A stretch of DNA of 45,522 nt, from contig JAFGLH010000025.1 in the NCBI GenBank assembly GCA_016928165.1, forward strand, positions 1 through 45,522, read 5' to 3'. Each line of letters starts with the position of its first letter. The first letter of the stretch is position 1. The position numbers and the translations under genes were made by a program. Below are positions 31,040-40,086 of the stretch, one piece after another. The DNA is from Pirellulales bacterium (GTDB taxonomy: Bacteria; Planctomycetota; Planctomycetia; Pirellulales; Thermoguttaceae). The notes beneath the pieces are model-generated. The model made no database searches. It was not told the origin of the DNA and saw only the letters and a list, made by a program, of their open reading frames with translations.

Positions 31040-32063
31040 CGCGGGTCAGTTCGTCTTCTCGGATGGGGGTGATGTCAACGATGCGCTCGATCAAGTCGTC
31101 GGGCGTAACGCCCTCGCTCTCGGCCGTGAAACTCAGCACCAGCCGGTGCCGCAACACGGGTTTGGCCAGCGCTTGCACGTCCTCGCAGGCGACGTGAGTG
31201 CGGCCTTCCAACAACGCCCGAGCCTTACCTCCGAGAATCAAATACTGCACCGCCCGCGGCCCGGCCCCCCAACTGAGCTGTTCCCGAACGAAGTCGGGCA
31301 CCCCGGCCTCGCGGACCCGCGTCTGGCGGACCAACGCCAAGGCGTAGCGAATCACGTGATCGGCCACCGGCACCTGGCGGACTATCGACTGCAATTCGAG
31401 TATCTCCTCGGCCGCCAGCACCGGGGTAATCGAATCGACCATCGGCGCTGTCGTGCGGCGGACCACCTCGAACTCCTCGTTGAAGTTCGGATAATCGACG
31501 AAGACCTTGAACATGAAGCGGTCTTGCTGCGCCTCGGGCAGGGGATACGTCCCTTCCTGCTCGATCGGATTTTGCGTGGCCAGCACGAAGAACGGATCGG
31601 CCAGCGCATGGCGGACGCGGCCCACCGTGACCTGCCGCTCTTGCATGGCTTCCAAGAGTGCGGCTTGCGTCTTCGGCGGGGTGCGGTTGATCTCGTCGGC
31701 CAGGATCACGTTGCTGAAAAGCGGACCCTCGAGGAAGCGAAAATCGCGGCCCCCGGTGCTCCGGTTCTCCTCGATCACCTCCGTGCCGGTGATGTCGGCG
31801 GGCATCAGGTCCGGGGTGAACTGGATGCGGCTGAACGTGAGGTTCAAGGCACGGCTGAGCGTGCTGATCATCAACGTCTTGGCCAGTCCGGGCACGCCCT
31901 CCAGCAGGCAATGGCCCCGGCTGAACAGCGATATCATCAACTCCTCGATCACCTGGTTCTGGCCCACGATCACTTGGGCAAGCTGATCGACGATCTTGCC
32001 TCGGGCCTCGCCGAGCTTTTCAATGGCGGCGCCCTGCCGCCGGTCGAAATCTTTGTCGCTCAT
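31008..32063 (-). CDS. MoxR-family AAA+ ATPase
   Basis: 351 residues. The AAA+ core has Walker A GVPGLAKT (56-63), Walker B VILADE (119-124) with [18 protein letters not shown], and the sensor region [22 protein letters not shown]. The C-terminal lid has [19 protein letters not shown], the usual MoxR ending. MoxR proteins act as chaperones that remodel or activate targets together with VWA/DUF58 proteins. The ATG at 32063 is chosen because AAGGAA lies upstream and the family starts near here; upstream codons are a repeat. The following DUF58 and VWA genes make the canonical set. Confidence 0.94.
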   Translation of the reverse strand: MSDKDFDRRQGAAIEKLGEARGKIVDQLAQVIVGQNQVIEELMISLFSRGHCLLEGVPGLAKTLMISTLSRALNLTFSRIQFTPDLMPADITGTEVIEENRSTGGRDFRFLEGPLFSNVILADEINRTPPKTQAALLEAMQERQVTVGRVRHALADPFFVLATQNPIEQEGTYPLPEAQQDRFMFKVFVDYPNFNEEFEVVRRTTAPMVDSITPVLAAEEILELQSIVRQVPVADHVIRYALALVRQTRVREAGVPDFVREQLSWGAGPRAVQYLILGGKARALLEGRTHVACEDVQALAKPVLRHRLVLSFTAESEGVTPDDLIERIVDITPIREDELTRDARFQEIFAS

Positions 32064-32094
32064 TCTTCTGTTCCTTGCGGGATGGGGGGCTTTC

Positions 32095-32139
32095 GTATAG
32101 GTCCCATCGGTCCCATAAATCTTATAGGACATATATGGC
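32095..32139. repeat. Degenerate 9-bp tandem repeat upstream of the MoxR gene
   Basis: Five 9-base units GTATAGGTC, CCATCGGTC, CCATAAATC, TTATAGGAC, ATATATGGC. It fills part of the 123-base junction (32064-32186) between the terpene-cyclase-fold gene and the MoxR gene, the only gap of the run above 90 bases without the GGGG hairpin. Confidence 0.6.
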
Positions 32140-32186
32140 CAATGAGACCAACGCCGCGGTTGCGCGGGCGGGGTCGGGTTTGTCGT

Positions 32187-33221
32187 TCATCGTTGATAAA
32201 TGGGCAACATTCCCTTGGGAAGCTGCAATATGGTCAGGTTAATCGCGGTGGTGTATACAGTGCCGATGTAGCCTTGGTTCCAGCCGCCGTCGGCGCCGGC
32301 CTCGGAGACGATCTGCTGGAACAATTTGTCGCGGTACGTTTCCCACTCCGTGCCGCCTTCCCGATACATGACCTGGGCGTAGTAGTAGTGGGCGTAGTGC
32401 CAATGGCCGAAGGAATTGCCCGACACTTGCCCGAGGTTCCGTTTGCAATACAGGAGGATTTTAGGGACGTATTCCTCGTCGTATTCGCCGGCGTTGTAGA
32501 GGCAGGCGATTGCGGCGGCGGTGATCGGGGGGCGGCCGCCTCCGCCGGCGCCGGCCAGATTGTAGCGCACCCCGCCGTCCGGTCCGGTGCATTTCTTGAT
32601 GTAGCCGATCGCCTTGGCGATGATTTCCTTGGGGACGGGAATGCCCGCGTTGCGGCAGCCGCGTAGCCCCTGCACCTGCGTGATTGTGGTCGAACCTTCG
32701 TCGAAGCCGTGTCCGTCCTTTGCGCTGACGTACCCCCATCCGCCGCCGCTGGTTTGCGCCTGGCCGGTGAATTCGACCGCCTTGGCAAGAACTTCGATCA
32801 GCTTCTGGCGCCGGTCCAAGTCTTCTTCCTCGCCCAGGACTTGCGAGAGAAAGAGCATCGAGAAGCCGTGCCCGTAGGTGTAGCGGCTGTCGTCCGATGC
32901 GCCGATCAGGCCGTTGCCCCGGCAGCGTCCGATGAGATAATCGACTGCCCGGCGAATGTTCGGGGCGTACTTGCCCTGCATGGTGGTCGATCCTTCGCAG
33001 AGCAGGGCGATTCCCGACAGCGCCGTCATGGCCGTGGGATACTGATTGCTGTTGGCCGTCCAGTGCCCGAGTTGGGACTGGTGGTTGGCGAGCCATTCGA
33101 GCCCTCGATCAACCGCGCGGTCCACTTCCGATTGACGCAAGTCGGCCCACGCCGCGCTCGGACCGGCAATCGCCGCGGCAAGGACGATGAAAAACGATCT
33201 TAATACTCGCGACGCAATCAT
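32187..33221 (-). CDS. Secreted terpene-cyclase/prenyltransferase-fold repeat protein
   Basis: 344 residues with a signal peptide (about 1-26, SAAWA cleavage). The mature protein consists of alpha-hairpin repeats of the squalene-cyclase/prenyltransferase toroid: AVDRGLEWLANHQSQLGHW, AVDYLIGRCRGNGLIG, KAVEFTGQAQTSGGGWGY, AIGYIKKCTGPDGGVRYN. No catalytic DxDD or zinc ligands of the enzymes were recognised, so a binding role is as likely as catalysis. Similar proteins are common in planctomycete genomes. It lies between the PQQ giant and the MoxR gene on the same strand; the terminal PKGMLPIYQR is typical. Confidence 0.8.
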   Translation of the reverse strand: MIASRVLRSFFIVLAAAIAGPSAAWADLRQSEVDRAVDRGLEWLANHQSQLGHWTANSNQYPTAMTALSGIALLCEGSTTMQGKYAPNIRRAVDYLIGRCRGNGLIGASDDSRYTYGHGFSMLFLSQVLGEEEDLDRRQKLIEVLAKAVEFTGQAQTSGGGWGYVSAKDGHGFDEGSTTITQVQGLRGCRNAGIPVPKEIIAKAIGYIKKCTGPDGGVRYNLAGAGGGGRPPITAAAIACLYNAGEYDEEYVPKILLYCKRNLGQVSGNSFGHWHYAHYYYAQVMYREGGTEWETYRDKLFQQIVSEAGADGGWNQGYIGTVYTTAINLTILQLPKGMLPIYQR

Positions 33222-33291
33222 CTGATCGTCCCGCGCTCGGTCAATACGTGCAGTTATCTTGTGCGTGCATGAAAAATGTCATCCATTCGTT

Positions 33292-33316
33292 GGGGTGGCA
33301 GCAAAGCCGCCGCCCC
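33292..33316. repeat. GGGG hairpin (copy 5)
   Basis: GGGGTGGCA (33292-33300), loop, GCCGCCGCCCC to 33316. It lies in the 118-base gap between the PQQ/TPR gene and the terpene-cyclase-fold gene and matches the hairpins at 25237 and 30110. Confidence 0.75.
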
Positions 33317-33339
33317 ATCGGCATCCGAGCGGCCTGTTC

Positions 33340-36300
33340 TCAATCAATCCGCTCCTCTTCCTCTTCGGGCAGAGCGCCGCCTGGGACGAAGGTCTTCCGG
33401 AGCGAGTTCCATAGGGCGTGTTCGAGTTTGCTTCCCGGCGTCGATTTGGCAGGCTCGGCGTCTTTCGCGGGAGGCGGTATGGGATTGTCCGTAAACGTTA
33501 ATGTAACCGATCTATTATCCACTGTCAAGACAACGGTCTTCTTTTCCACGTCGCAAGCGGCGTTGAACAGGCTGACGTGGGCATCGAACTCTTCTTCGTA
33601 CACCTTGCGGCCGTCGCGCTTGTTGATGCACAAAATCTCCGATTTCCAACTTACGCGCCCATTGGCTTGCCGCTCGTAACGCCGGCAGGCGAATATGATC
33701 ACCGGCATGACGTCGAACTGATCGTCGAACAAGTACTGACTTTCGACCATCGCCGGATCGGGCCAAAGCAGCTTTCCTTCGCCGTCAAAGGCGTAGAGGC
33801 GGCCTTGGTAGATCGGATAGTTGGAACCGCGGTGAAAGTTGGCGATGGGCGACATCGGCACGTGGCCCGACTTGCCCTGATGGTTCACCAGCAGGAAGTA
33901 TCGATCCTCCGACTTGAACAACGCGATGTTGAGCAAGTTCGGCTCCGCGTCCAGTTTGACGTCCGCGATGGAGCGTCCGTCGGGCAGGGAAATCAGCGCG
34001 AAGTGGCCGTCCGGCTCCAACACCCCGATCGCGTCGTCTTCGATGACAAACGTTTTGGCATTGTAAGAAAACTTTCGCCGCGGCCATTCGTCGCGGCCCT
34101 CCAACGGATCGATCATCGTCAACTCGCGGTGCCTGCCCTCCGGCCACCAAAGGAGGAGCTTTCGACCGTAAACGGCAAGGCACGTGTTGCGGAGATCGCT
34201 GTAGAAAGAATGCGTCTGGCCGTTGGGTAGCCTTTGCATGTACTTTTGCCGAGGCACTTTTTTCCCGCCCAGCGACGCCCCGTCGTCGGCACGCAGCAAT
34301 GTCGCCTCCTCCCTGTCGGTGGAGAGCACGAACAAGTGCTCATCGTCGCCGAAAACGTCGCAGGCGGCGGGCAGGTCCTGACGGACCCAAAGTATCTCGC
34401 CGTCCAACGGGTCCACGGCGATTACGTTCTGCATGCGTTGCAGGCATACGTAGCGGCGGCTGCACGCTCCCAGCAGATGCGATTGGTCTTGGTTGTGAAG
34501 GAACTGCTGTTGAAGTTGCGCGGGCAGGGCGGTCAAGGGAAGACGGATGGGAAAGTCGCCCTCGGCGCCCGAGGTGGCGATCACCGGGTACGACATGTCC
34601 AGCCCCCACAGCAGGTCCGCTTGCGGCGTTCCGACGGATATTTCGGTTGCCGCTTCGTCCGGCTTGAACTCCGACGGCGTCAGATTCGAGGTGTCGATCG
34701 CGTAAACGTCCCAGCCTATTGACACCAACAACAGCGGCCCCACGGCGCGGGCGTAGACGTTGGCGTTCATGCTGGGGGGCTTAATTCGCTTGTCCTCTTG
34801 GACCAGAGAGGTTTTCCACTTTTCCTTGCCGGCATCGTCGAAAGCGATGATCTCGCGGCTGCCGGGATCGTATTTGATCGTCGCGTCGCGAAAATACGGT
34901 CCCGGACTCCCCTGGAACTCGGCCGGCCGGAGGTTGTTGCGGCCGCCGGTTGGGTTTTTGATTTGTGCGGTTGTCACCTCGACGTTTCCGCTTGGCCAGG
35001 CGGCCTTTGGCCCGACCGTGTCGCGGTCGGTTGTTTTTTTCGCCGCGGGAGAGGCCAACTCCGATTCCAGCAGTTTTCCCTCGCCCTGCAATCGCCGGAG
35101 CAACTCTTTTTTCGCGGGTTGGGCGGCGTCCAGGCCCCCGAACAATTCCAAAAACCGCCGCAAGGAAGCGGTCGAATCGGCCTTCGTCGCGGTCTTCATG
35201 CGGTCGGCCACGGTTTCGTCGATTTCTTCCGCCGTTTTGCCCGCCGATTTCTCGCGGAGTTCGGCCAGTTGCAGTTGTATCCAGCGATCCCGCCGCACGA
35301 TCAGCCCTTCGTCCACTCTGTCCAGTGGATTTTCGTCCCCTTCAAGCTCGGCCAGCTCCAGGTATTTTTGGAAGGCGTCGGACATTTGTCCCTCGCCGCG
35401 GAAGCCGGAGGCCATCAGGCGGAGGTACGTCGCCCGTTGCGCGACGCCCTCCAGTAAAGGCTCGATTTCCGGGCAGCGGTCTCGATAGGCGGCGAACTCT
35501 TTGCGTAATCCTTCCAGCAGCGAATCGCGGAGCAGTTCTTGGGTGCGCGGCCCCGAAGAAATCTCGAACGCGCGGCGAAACGAGGCGATGGCCTCCGCGC
35601 GGCGGCCGGCGTCCAGGAGAATTTCTCCCCGCAGCGAAAGCGCCCAGGCGTCGTTCGGATCGGCCTTCAGCCGGCGGTCAACCTCGGCGGAAGCCAATTC
35701 CAACTCCAGGAACAAGTCCACCCCCTCGATGCCTTGAGATAGAATTTTGTTTTTATGGCAGATCAAATTGCCTGGGATGTTTCCGTTCTGCGACTTCGAG
35801 AGGCGGACGATTTTTCCCTCCGCGATGTCCACGGCGGCCACCTCCGCGCTGCTTAGCGGGAGGAAATATCGATTGCCGCTGAGAAAACCGCGGCCGCTTG
35901 GCGCGCTGCCCCCGGGAAGAGCGACGGCGCGCCCTTCCCAGGCCGGCTTGCCGTCTTCGAGACGCAAAGCGCGGATCGAGCCGAGGCCGACCAGCACCGC
36001 CTTGTTGTCCGCCGCGCAGGCCAAGTAAAGATCGTCTTTCCGCTCGGTTTTCCACAGCAATTCGCCGTCGTGGAGGCCCAAGCAGTAGATCGCTTGGGAG
36101 TCTTGCGGAGTGATCAGCACCCGGCCGTCGCAGATCGTGACGCCGTTGTCGAGCCAGCCTTGGGCGGTCAACCCGTTTTGCGAGAGGTTTGCCTGCGTGC
36201 GGCGGTTGTTATCGTTGGATATGTAACAATATCCCCAGAGCAGCGATCCGGTGCCCAGTTCGATGCCCGCCACGGCCCCGGTTGAAGTGGGACAAACCAG

Positions 36301-37923
36301 GATGCCGTCGGCGTAAGAGGGTGAAATTCCCATCCTGCGTCTATTGGGCGCTTCGAGAACGGGCGTTTCAACGAGGCTCAATTGCTGCGACCAGAGCAGA
36401 TCGCCGTCGGTCGGATTCAGGGCCATCAGTCGGACCTCGCCCTTGTCGGTCTCGGCCAGCGCGTACAGCTTATCCATCAGGGGCAAGGGCGGTCCGAGGA
36501 AAAAAGTACCCGGTTGCCGCAGCGATTGCGGCTCATCCGCTCCGCCGATTTCCCAAACGAGTTTGCCGGTGCGGATGTCGTGAGCGGCCAGACGATTGCA
36601 GAGCGAATCGACGCCCATCCGCGGGTTGCGTCCGCGAATTCCGCCGAAAATTGCGATTTGCCGCATGGCCTCGGCCTCGTCGCCGAAGTCCGAACCGAGG
36701 TCTTCAACCGAGTAGACGCGGCGGCCGTCGCTGCTCAGAGTGCCGTAGGTCAGATCGCTCCACATGCGATTGCTGACGCCGAGTATCTTAATTTGCGCCT
36801 GCTGCGGATTGTTCCCCGGCTCCGACAAGTCTTTCGGATCGTCGACCGGCACGTCCCACAAGATTTTTCCCGTGGCGAAATCGACCGCTTGCAAGGTGTG
36901 CAGGGTCCGCATGAGCACGTAATCGTCCACGGCCAAGGGATGGAACGCGGGTATGGCCGTCAATTTGTTTTTCGCGAACATGCTCCCGTACTGGGTCAGA
37001 ACGCACGCCACCAGCGGATCGTCGCTCATTGCTCCCCGCCAACGCAAGTTCAACAGCGGCGGGCCGCCGTCCGAGGCCGCGTTTCGCGACGCGCCTCCGC
37101 GAAACAACAGCCAGTTTTCCGGCACGAACGACGCGGCGACGGTGTTCGGACCGATCAGTCCGGTCAGCCAATCGACGGCTTCCGAATCGTCGTCGAAGAG
37201 AGGAATCTCCTTGCCGGCGGCCGTCACGCGCAAATGCGGATTGCGACGGCGTAGATCGACCAACTGTTCCCGCGCTTTTTCCGGCCGTCCCGCTTTCAGC
37301 CAGCAAGAAGCGAGGGTCAGCGACAAGTCCGGTTCCAATTCCTCGACCGGAGGGTCCACTTCGCGCAGGCGCCGCAAGATCGACGCGCCGGCCAGAGGGC
37401 GACCGTGATCGAAATGGTGCAATCCCAGTAGAAACGTCGCCTGATAGCCGCCGCGGGTGTGAAAGAAACGCCGTGAGACTTCCGCCAGACGCGAAAGGTC
37501 GCCCGACGACAAGGCGTCGTTCAACATCTTTTCCGCGCGGGCGCCGAATTGCAATTCGTATAGCTCGCGCCCCTTGCGCGGCATCCGACCGATCATCCGC
37601 TCCGCCTCCGACTTCAAGCTGCGGAAACTTCGCCCCGTCGAATCGGACCGATAAAAATAATCGTCCGGCTCATCGAGTATCTCGCCGAGAAGACGGACCG
37701 CCTCACCGTAGCGACCCTCCTCGATCAGCAAGCGGGCTTGCGAAAGCGTCCTTAACGTGGAGCGGGGAGCAGGCCGAAACATCGACTCGAAGTCGTCTTC
37801 CGAAGCCGGCCGGCCGGCGGCTCGGCCGTCCAATAAGAGGCCGCCGAGCAACAATATAATGACCGTGGAGACTAGATTAAGCCCCCTCCGCAGTGCGGTT
37901 GTTTCGTATCGGCTCTTTGCCAT
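33340..37923 (-). CDS. Giant secreted PQQ-like beta-propeller / TPR protein
   Basis: 1527 residues. N-terminal signal or anchor at about 15-36 (LVSTVIILLLGGLLLDG), TPR-like helices at about 55-230, a first PQQ-type propeller at about 290-760 (LQAVDFATGKILWDV; LAAHDIRTGKLVWEI; YCLGLHDGELLWK), a second helical TPR-like section at about 770-990, and a second propeller at about 1070-1490 (IAVDPLDGEILWVRQDL; LYAFDGEGKLLW; CINKRDGRKVYEE). The blades repeat the D-x-x-x-G-x-x-x-W signature, but there is no quinoprotein dehydrogenase catalytic domain, so a scaffold or binding role is likely. It is the first gene of the long minus-strand run; GAAGAAGAG precedes the ATG. The C-terminus ends in EEEEERID. 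Confidence 0.85.
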   Translation of the reverse strand: MAKSRYETTALRRGLNLVSTVIILLLGGLLLDGRAAGRPASEDDFESMFRPAPRSTLRTLSQARLLIEEGRYGEAVRLLGEILDEPDDYFYRSDSTGRSFRSLKSEAERMIGRMPRKGRELYELQFGARAEKMLNDALSSGDLSRLAEVSRRFFHTRGGYQATFLLGLHHFDHGRPLAGASILRRLREVDPPVEELEPDLSLTLASCWLKAGRPEKAREQLVDLRRRNPHLRVTAAGKEIPLFDDDSEAVDWLTGLIGPNTVAASFVPENWLLFRGGASRNAASDGGPPLLNLRWRGAMSDDPLVACVLTQYGSMFAKNKLTAIPAFHPLAVDDYVLMRTLHTLQAVDFATGKILWDVPVDDPKDLSEPGNNPQQAQIKILGVSNRMWSDLTYGTLSSDGRRVYSVEDLGSDFGDEAEAMRQIAIFGGIRGRNPRMGVDSLCNRLAAHDIRTGKLVWEIGGADEPQSLRQPGTFFLGPPLPLMDKLYALAETDKGEVRLMALNPTDGDLLWSQQLSLVETPVLEAPNRRRMGISPSYADGILVCPTSTGAVAGIELGTGSLLWGYCYISNDNNRRTQANLSQNGLTAQGWLDNGVTICDGRVLITPQDSQAIYCLGLHDGELLWKTERKDDLYLACAADNKAVLVGLGSIRALRLEDGKPAWEGRAVALPGGSAPSGRGFLSGNRYFLPLSSAEVAAVDIAEGKIVRLSKSQNGNIPGNLICHKNKILSQGIEGVDLFLELELASAEVDRRLKADPNDAWALSLRGEILLDAGRRAEAIASFRRAFEISSGPRTQELLRDSLLEGLRKEFAAYRDRCPEIEPLLEGVAQRATYLRLMASGFRGEGQMSDAFQKYLELAELEGDENPLDRVDEGLIVRRDRWIQLQLAELREKSAGKTAEEIDETVADRMKTATKADSTASLRRFLELFGGLDAAQPAKKELLRRLQGEGKLLESELASPAAKKTTDRDTVGPKAAWPSGNVEVTTAQIKNPTGGRNNLRPAEFQGSPGPYFRDATIKYDPGSREIIAFDDAGKEKWKTSLVQEDKRIKPPSMNANVYARAVGPLLLVSIGWDVYAIDTSNLTPSEFKPDEAATEISVGTPQADLLWGLDMSYPVIATSGAEGDFPIRLPLTALPAQLQQQFLHNQDQSHLLGACSRRYVCLQRMQNVIAVDPLDGEILWVRQDLPAACDVFGDDEHLFVLSTDREEATLLRADDGASLGGKKVPRQKYMQRLPNGQTHSFYSDLRNTCLAVYGRKLLLWWPEGRHRELTMIDPLEGRDEWPRRKFSYNAKTFVIEDDAIGVLEPDGHFALISLPDGRSIADVKLDAEPNLLNIALFKSEDRYFLLVNHQGKSGHVPMSPIANFHRGSNYPIYQGRLYAFDGEGKLLWPDPAMVESQYLFDDQFDVMPVIIFACRRYERQANGRVSWKSEILCINKRDGRKVYEEEFDAHVSLFNAACDVEKKTVVLTVDNRSVTLTFTDNPIPPPAKDAEPAKSTPGSKLEHALWNSLRKTFVPGGALPEEEEERID

Positions 37924-38279
37924 GACGCTCTTCTTCAGTTCCAGGAGGATATAGCCTCACCCCCGGCTATTGACGCGCCATTGCCGGAGGGAAGTTCCCT
38001 CCGGAGCGGTCCAGGCAATCGGCCCACATGCCTTTCCATCCATTAAGTAATGTTAAACGACCCGCGGCCTTCAAGCAAGCGTTTTGGGTTCCGCGCCGGC
38101 CGAAAATGCCCGGAAAAGCCCCGGTTAAGGCCATTGGAGGGAAAAAAATGCTAAATTTCACGAGTTTGGGGGCTTGCACGGCTTGCATTTTTTTGCCTTT
38201 CGACTTTAATCATCACGTCCAGCGTGTTCGGGCGAACGAACTTTTTACAACCAAGACCTCGCATGGAGGGTTACCGATC
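37924..38279. other. Divergent promoter interval with a perfect palindrome
   Basis: 356 bases between the divergent PQQ giant and HU genes. It contains a perfect palindrome CCGGAGGGAA-G-TTCCCTCCGG (37984-38004), about 60 bases upstream of the giant gene's start, which could be an operator or a hairpin in the leader. The HU-side half is T-rich and holds the promoter candidate listed separately. No gene fits. Confidence 0.6.
38183..38210 (+). promoter_or_regulatory. Possible promoter of the HU gene
   Basis: TTGCAT (38183-38188), 16-base spacer, TTTAAT (38205-38210), resembling sigma-70 -35 and -10 boxes. It lies 70 bases before the HU start. Planctomycete promoters are poorly defined, so this is only suggestive. 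Confidence 0.35.
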
Positions 38280-38606
38280 ATGGCCAAAGCTGCCAAGAAA
38301 GCACCGACCAAGACTGAAATTTTACAGAACATCGCCACCGCCACCGATCTGAGCAAGAAGCAAGTGGCCGCCGTCTTCGAGGCTCTGACCGAGGAAGTTC
38401 GAAAGAACCTCGGTCCCCGCGGCACGGGCGTTTTCGCCTTGCCCGGCTTGTTGAAAATCGAGAAAAAGAAGGTGCCCGCTCGTCCAGCGCAAAAGAACGT
38501 CCGCAATCCCTTCACCGGCGAATTGCAGGACCGGCCCGCAAAGCAGGCGTACAACAAAGTCAAGATTCGGGCGCTCCGCGCCTTGAAGGACATGGTCCTG
38601 AAATAA
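38280..38606 (+). CDS. HU-family DNA-binding protein
   Basis: 108 residues. After a short Lys/Ala start (MAKAAKKAPTK) it follows the HU/IHF fold: helical EILQNIATATDLSKKQVAAVFEAL, then a beta-arm region that includes RGTGVFALPGLLKIEKKKVPARPAQKN and RNPFTGE, and a final helix VKIRALRALKDMVLK. It should compact and bend the nucleoid. The arm carries VPARPAQKNVRNPFTGE, close to the usual RxxRNPxTGE motif. The ATG at 38280 has GGAGGG nine bases upstream; a longer open frame exists but has no family similarity. It transcribes away from the giant gene. Confidence 0.9.
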   Translation: MAKAAKKAPTKTEILQNIATATDLSKKQVAAVFEALTEEVRKNLGPRGTGVFALPGLLKIEKKKVPARPAQKNVRNPFTGELQDRPAKQAYNKVKIRALRALKDMVLK

Positions 38607-38660
38607 TCGGACCCGCCCGGATCGCCTCCGTCGAGATGGGAGCTTTTGCACGTTTTTCAA

Positions 38661-38684
38661 GCCCACGGGTTGCAACCCGTGGGC
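38661..38684. terminator. Bidirectional hairpin between HU and Maf genes
   Basis: Stem GCCCACGGGTT (38661-38671) with AACCCGTGGGC (38674-38684), followed by TTATTT on the plus strand. It sits between convergent genes, next to the Maf stop at 38685. The motif also resembles a repeat common in planctomycete genomes, so repeat and terminator may be the same thing. Confidence 0.7.
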
Positions 38685-39266
38685 TTATTTAACATCTCGC
38701 CCGAGCATCTCCGCCAATAACTCCAACGGCAATCCGACCACGTTTGATTCGCTCCCCTCGACCACGTGGACCCAATCGAGGCCGTCTTGATATCCGAACG
38801 CGCCGGCCTTTCCTCGCCAACCGCCGCCGGCGATATAGGCGTCCAGTCGATCGTTCGCAAGCAAATCCATCTGCAATCTGGTCGCGGCCACGCGCGATTC
38901 GGCATGTCCGTCGGGCACGGATCGCAAACATAGACCGCTCAACACGCGGTGCTCCCGACCGCTGAGCAGCGAGAGCATCTCTCTCGCCTGACGCGCGTCG
39001 CGCGGTTTTCCGAGGATCCGACCGTCGCATTCGGCGACCGTGTCGCAACCGATGACCAACCCCTCGTCGATTCGACGGGCGACGTCGTCGGCTTTTTGCA
39101 TGGCGAGACGCGCAACGAGCTGCTCGGGGGTTTCGTCCGCGCCGGCGTCCGACTCGGCGGCCCGAGAAGGATGGCAAACCTCGAATTCGTAGCCCGCCGC
39201 CGTCAACAACTCGCGCCGCCGCGGCGATCGGCTGGCAAGGATCAATCTTGGGAGGCGGTTCGACAT
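38685..39266 (-). CDS. maf: Maf-like nucleoside triphosphate pyrophosphatase
   Basis: 193 residues. Family motifs: LASRSPRRRELL (10-21) in the phosphate-binding loop, the metal-binding GCDTVAECDGRILGKP (73-88), GKAGAFGYQD and GSESNVVGLPLE at the C-terminal end. Maf proteins hydrolyse non-canonical dNTPs or UTP/dTTP and are linked to cell-division arrest in some bacteria. The family usually has SRSPRR and GxxSNVxGLP, as here. The ATG at 39266 begins the expected MSNRLPRLILASRSP. It converges on HU and diverges from the pseudouridine synthase gene. Confidence 0.92.
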   Translation of the reverse strand: MSNRLPRLILASRSPRRRELLTAAGYEFEVCHPSRAAESDAGADETPEQLVARLAMQKADDVARRIDEGLVIGCDTVAECDGRILGKPRDARQAREMLSLLSGREHRVLSGLCLRSVPDGHAESRVAATRLQMDLLANDRLDAYIAGGGWRGKAGAFGYQDGLDWVHVVEGSESNVVGLPLELLAEMLGRDVK

Positions 39267-39330
39267 GCGTCTCGTCGCTCGCTTCGAGTTCTGATAGACT
39301 ATCGGGAGTTTACGCGATTGGCGGCCGTCG

Positions 39331-40023
39331 ATGAATACCCCCGCGCTCGAAATACTCTACGAGGACAACCACCTCCTGGCGGTGAACAAACCGGCGATGC
39401 TGCCGACGATGGGCACGCCGGGCGGCCGCGACACGCTGCTGACGCTTGCCAAGGCATACGTGAAGCAAAAATACGGGAAGCCGGGCAATGTTTATTTGGG
39501 CGTGATGAGCCGATTGGACGCCCCGACCAGCGGCGTCGTCCTGCTGGCCCGAACCTCGAAGGCGGCGCGGCGGCTGACCGAGCAGTTTCGCGCTCATGCG
39601 GTGGAAAAAATCTATTGGACGCTGGTTGAAGGCCGGGTCGAGCCGGCCTCGGACGATCTGCTCGATTGGCTCGCCCACGACGAACGCCATCGTCGCATGC
39701 GCGTCGTCGGCCGCTCTATGCCTGAAGCAAAGGAGGCCCGCCTCTCCTATCGGCGGCTCGCCGTCGAAGGGGGATGCTCCTGGTTGGAGGTCCGTCTCGA
39801 AACGGGCCGCAAACACCAGATTCGCTTGCAGTTGTCCCGCCGCGGGCACCCGGTCGTCGGCGACCGAAAATACGGCGGTCGGATTCCGTTCCCCGATGGG
39901 ATAGCGCTGCACGCCCGACGTTTGGCCGTCGCGCACCCGGTCGGCGGCGCGGAGTTGGAGTTCGTTGCCTCGACGCCGGCCGCCTGGCGGCGTTTCGGAT
40001 TCAACGAATCCAGTTGCGTTTAG
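39331..40023 (+). CDS. RluA-family RNA pseudouridine synthase
   Basis: 230 residues. The catalytic motif is SRLDAPTSGVVLLART with D63; most family members have HRLD, so the first position is changed to S. Other marks are IPYEDNHLLAVNKPAMLPT-like start (EILYEDNHLLAVNKP), LETGRKHQIRLQLSRRGHPVVGD and LHARRLAVAHP. It modifies uridine in rRNA or tRNA; the exact site is not evident. No N-terminal S4 domain is present. The ATG at 39331 is 64 bases from the divergent Maf start, with no strong ribosome binding site. Confidence 0.9.
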   Translation: MNTPALEILYEDNHLLAVNKPAMLPTMGTPGGRDTLLTLAKAYVKQKYGKPGNVYLGVMSRLDAPTSGVVLLARTSKAARRLTEQFRAHAVEKIYWTLVEGRVEPASDDLLDWLAHDERHRRMRVVGRSMPEAKEARLSYRRLAVEGGCSWLEVRLETGRKHQIRLQLSRRGHPVVGDRKYGGRIPFPDGIALHARRLAVAHPVGGAELEFVASTPAAWRRFGFNESSCV

Positions 40024-40025
40024 CT

Positions 40026-40086
40026 GCCGCCGGCACGGCGGCTTGCGGAACAGGAATAAATCTACGAGGCCGTCGCGCCGACGGCC
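40026..40086 (+). terminator. Two hairpins after the pseudouridine synthase gene
   Basis: GCCGCCG / CGGCGGC (40026-40032, 40036-40042) immediately after the stop, and GGCCGTC / GACGGCC (40068-40074, 40080-40086). Neither has a good T-run. They may stop transcription before the glycoside hydrolase gene; the remaining bases to 40241 hold only the next gene's ribosome binding site. Confidence 0.4.

Noticed and set aside
32064-32132. Extension of the MoxR gene
   Set aside because: Comes from the degenerate 9-bp repeat; the ATG at 32063 has AAGGAA upstream.
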